NCBI RefSeq assembly: GCF_008039575.1
Contig: NZ_VDUY01000007.1
Span: 162,827-226,826, forward strand
Origin: Zeimonas arvi
GTDB lineage: Bacteria; Pseudomonadota; Gammaproteobacteria; Burkholderiales; Burkholderiaceae_E
Direction: 5' to 3'
Length of the DNA stretch: 64,000 nt
A model generated the notes under the pieces. The model did not search any database. It was not told where the DNA came from and saw only the letters and a list, made by a program, of their open reading frames with translations. Shown here one piece after another: positions 63,651 through 64,000 of this stretch (the first letter of the stretch is position 1; each line of letters opens with the position of its first letter). Both the position numbers and the translations under genes were made by a program.

Positions 63651-63833
63651 TGACGTAGGGAACGCCTCGGCCACGTCATCGTCGGCGCCAGGCTCGCGCT
63701 TCCAGAACGCGCACCCCCGGTCAGGCTGGGCGACGATCTGCACCCGGTCGTCGAGCCCGCAAACGGCGGCGCGTGAGGGGTCCCAGCGCAGCCAGTGGGC
63801 ACAGTGCCGGCAGGGGCGGTCGAGCGGGGTCAC
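63453..63833 (-). CDS. Small zinc-ribbon-like protein, phage/island type
   Basis: The first 55 residues look real: PCRHCAHWLRWDPSRAAVCG and GCAFWKREPGADDD give four cysteines in a CxxC...C...C zinc-ribbon pattern, seen in small prophage proteins. The frame then runs about 70 codons into the convergent gene at 63102-63650, and that part may be translated read-on rather than conserved protein. GTG 63833 is the likely start. Function unknown. Confidence 0.5.
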   Translation of the reverse strand: MTPLDRPCRHCAHWLRWDPSRAAVCGLDDRVQIVAQPDRGCAFWKREPGADDDVAEAFPTSLLPRLAARVADPQEELTLGPRQKHDASGSREGPAQRHPFEPTAPQHGASKEVDPGLIPLIQRNEP

Positions 63834-63874
63834 TGCAGGCCAGGTGGATCTTCAGCCTCGACCACGGTCTCGCC

Positions 63875-64000
63875 GTAAGCGTCCGCCCAAGGCCGTCTTG
63901 ACCGGCCGGTGTTGATCAGGCAGCGATCGGCTCGGCAGCCAGCGCCGCGATCGAGATCCGCCACGGCAGCAACTCGTCAACGCGGTTGATTGGGTGATCG
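63875..64000 (-). mobile_element. IS66-family insertion sequence, end only
   Basis: The terminal repeat begins at GTAAGCGTCCGCCC (63875), a typical IS66-family end, and the transposase reads inward from the window edge. The element continues beyond 64,000, so its other end and target duplication cannot be seen. It marks an insertion next to the zinc-ribbon-like gene. Confidence 0.65.
63916..64000 (-). CDS. tnpC: IS66 family transposase TnpC, C-terminal end only
   Basis: The last 27 codons before TGA read DHPINRVDELLPW then a short variable tail. HPINRIDELLPW is the hallmark near the C-terminus of IS66 transposases. The rest of the protein lies outside the window. Confidence 0.75.
   Translation of the reverse strand, partial: DHPINRVDELLPWRISIAALAAEPIAA

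Noticed and set aside
23517..64000. Right-end attachment site or intact tRNA-Val inside the window
   Set aside because: Read for the 48-base core and its T-arm on both strands and found none; the island end is probably outside.

Overview
The window reads as chromosomal DNA of a GC-rich betaproteobacterium, most likely Burkholderiales. The grounds are the strong GC bias at third codon positions, a Bug/TctC-type solute receptor, a long second Hfq-like protein, a fused MrpAB antiporter subunit and a Fur box of the AATGCGAAT type. No rRNA gene and no complete tRNA gene was found. Assignment below genus level is not possible by eye.

Bases 1-23,460 look like ordinary chromosome. In order they hold: a fused TRAP permease cut by the window edge; an ATP-grasp gene broken by a frameshift and a stop; a two-gene ergothioneine-type locus (egtB, egtD) with a divergent methyltransferase; an acyl-CoA synthetase; a small catabolic operon (Bug receptor, D-2-hydroxyacid dehydrogenase, DenD-like dehydrogenase); an Hfq-like RNA chaperone; an enoyl-CoA hydratase; a DASS permease; an aldo/keto reductase; a GST; an SRAP protein; a complete mrp Na+/H+ antiporter operon (mrpAB-C-D-E-F-G, minus strand); and a guanidinium exporter gene preceded by what reads as a guanidine-II riboswitch.

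At 23,469-23,516 lies the 3' half of a tRNA-Val(CAC) gene with no 5' half. It is followed at once by a tyrosine integrase, an AlpA-like regulator, and a primase-helicase with a leader hairpin and paired palindromes downstream. This is the left end of an integrative element of P4-like or genomic-island type. No second copy of the tRNA core was seen to its right, so the island probably runs past 64,000.

From 31.2 to 55.6 kb the island carries metal resistance in two blocks. The first (31.2-38.3 kb, minus strand) is a Czc-like HME-RND operon. The second (38.3-55.6 kb) is a copper/silver system: SHOCT and Spy-like proteins, a cupredoxin, CopB, the CopA multicopper oxidase, an HMA protein, CopRS, a Cu P-type ATPase, CusF, the CusCBA efflux pump and a DUF411 protein. 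Three 16-bp sites of the form ATTAC-N6-GTAAY sit in front of the copper transcription units and plausibly define the CopR regulon. The proteins together cover cytosolic export (ATPase), periplasmic capture and oxidation (CopA, CopB, cupredoxin, CusF, DUF411) and trans-envelope expulsion (CusCBA).

From 55.6 to 64.0 kb the island becomes mosaic. A Fur-boxed TonB receptor plus PepSY gene pair is flanked by a decayed and an intact copy of the same small gene. After it come small prophage-like genes, unknown membrane and secreted proteins, the tail of an MmeI-like DNA methyltransferase, and the end of an IS66-family insertion sequence that leaves the window.
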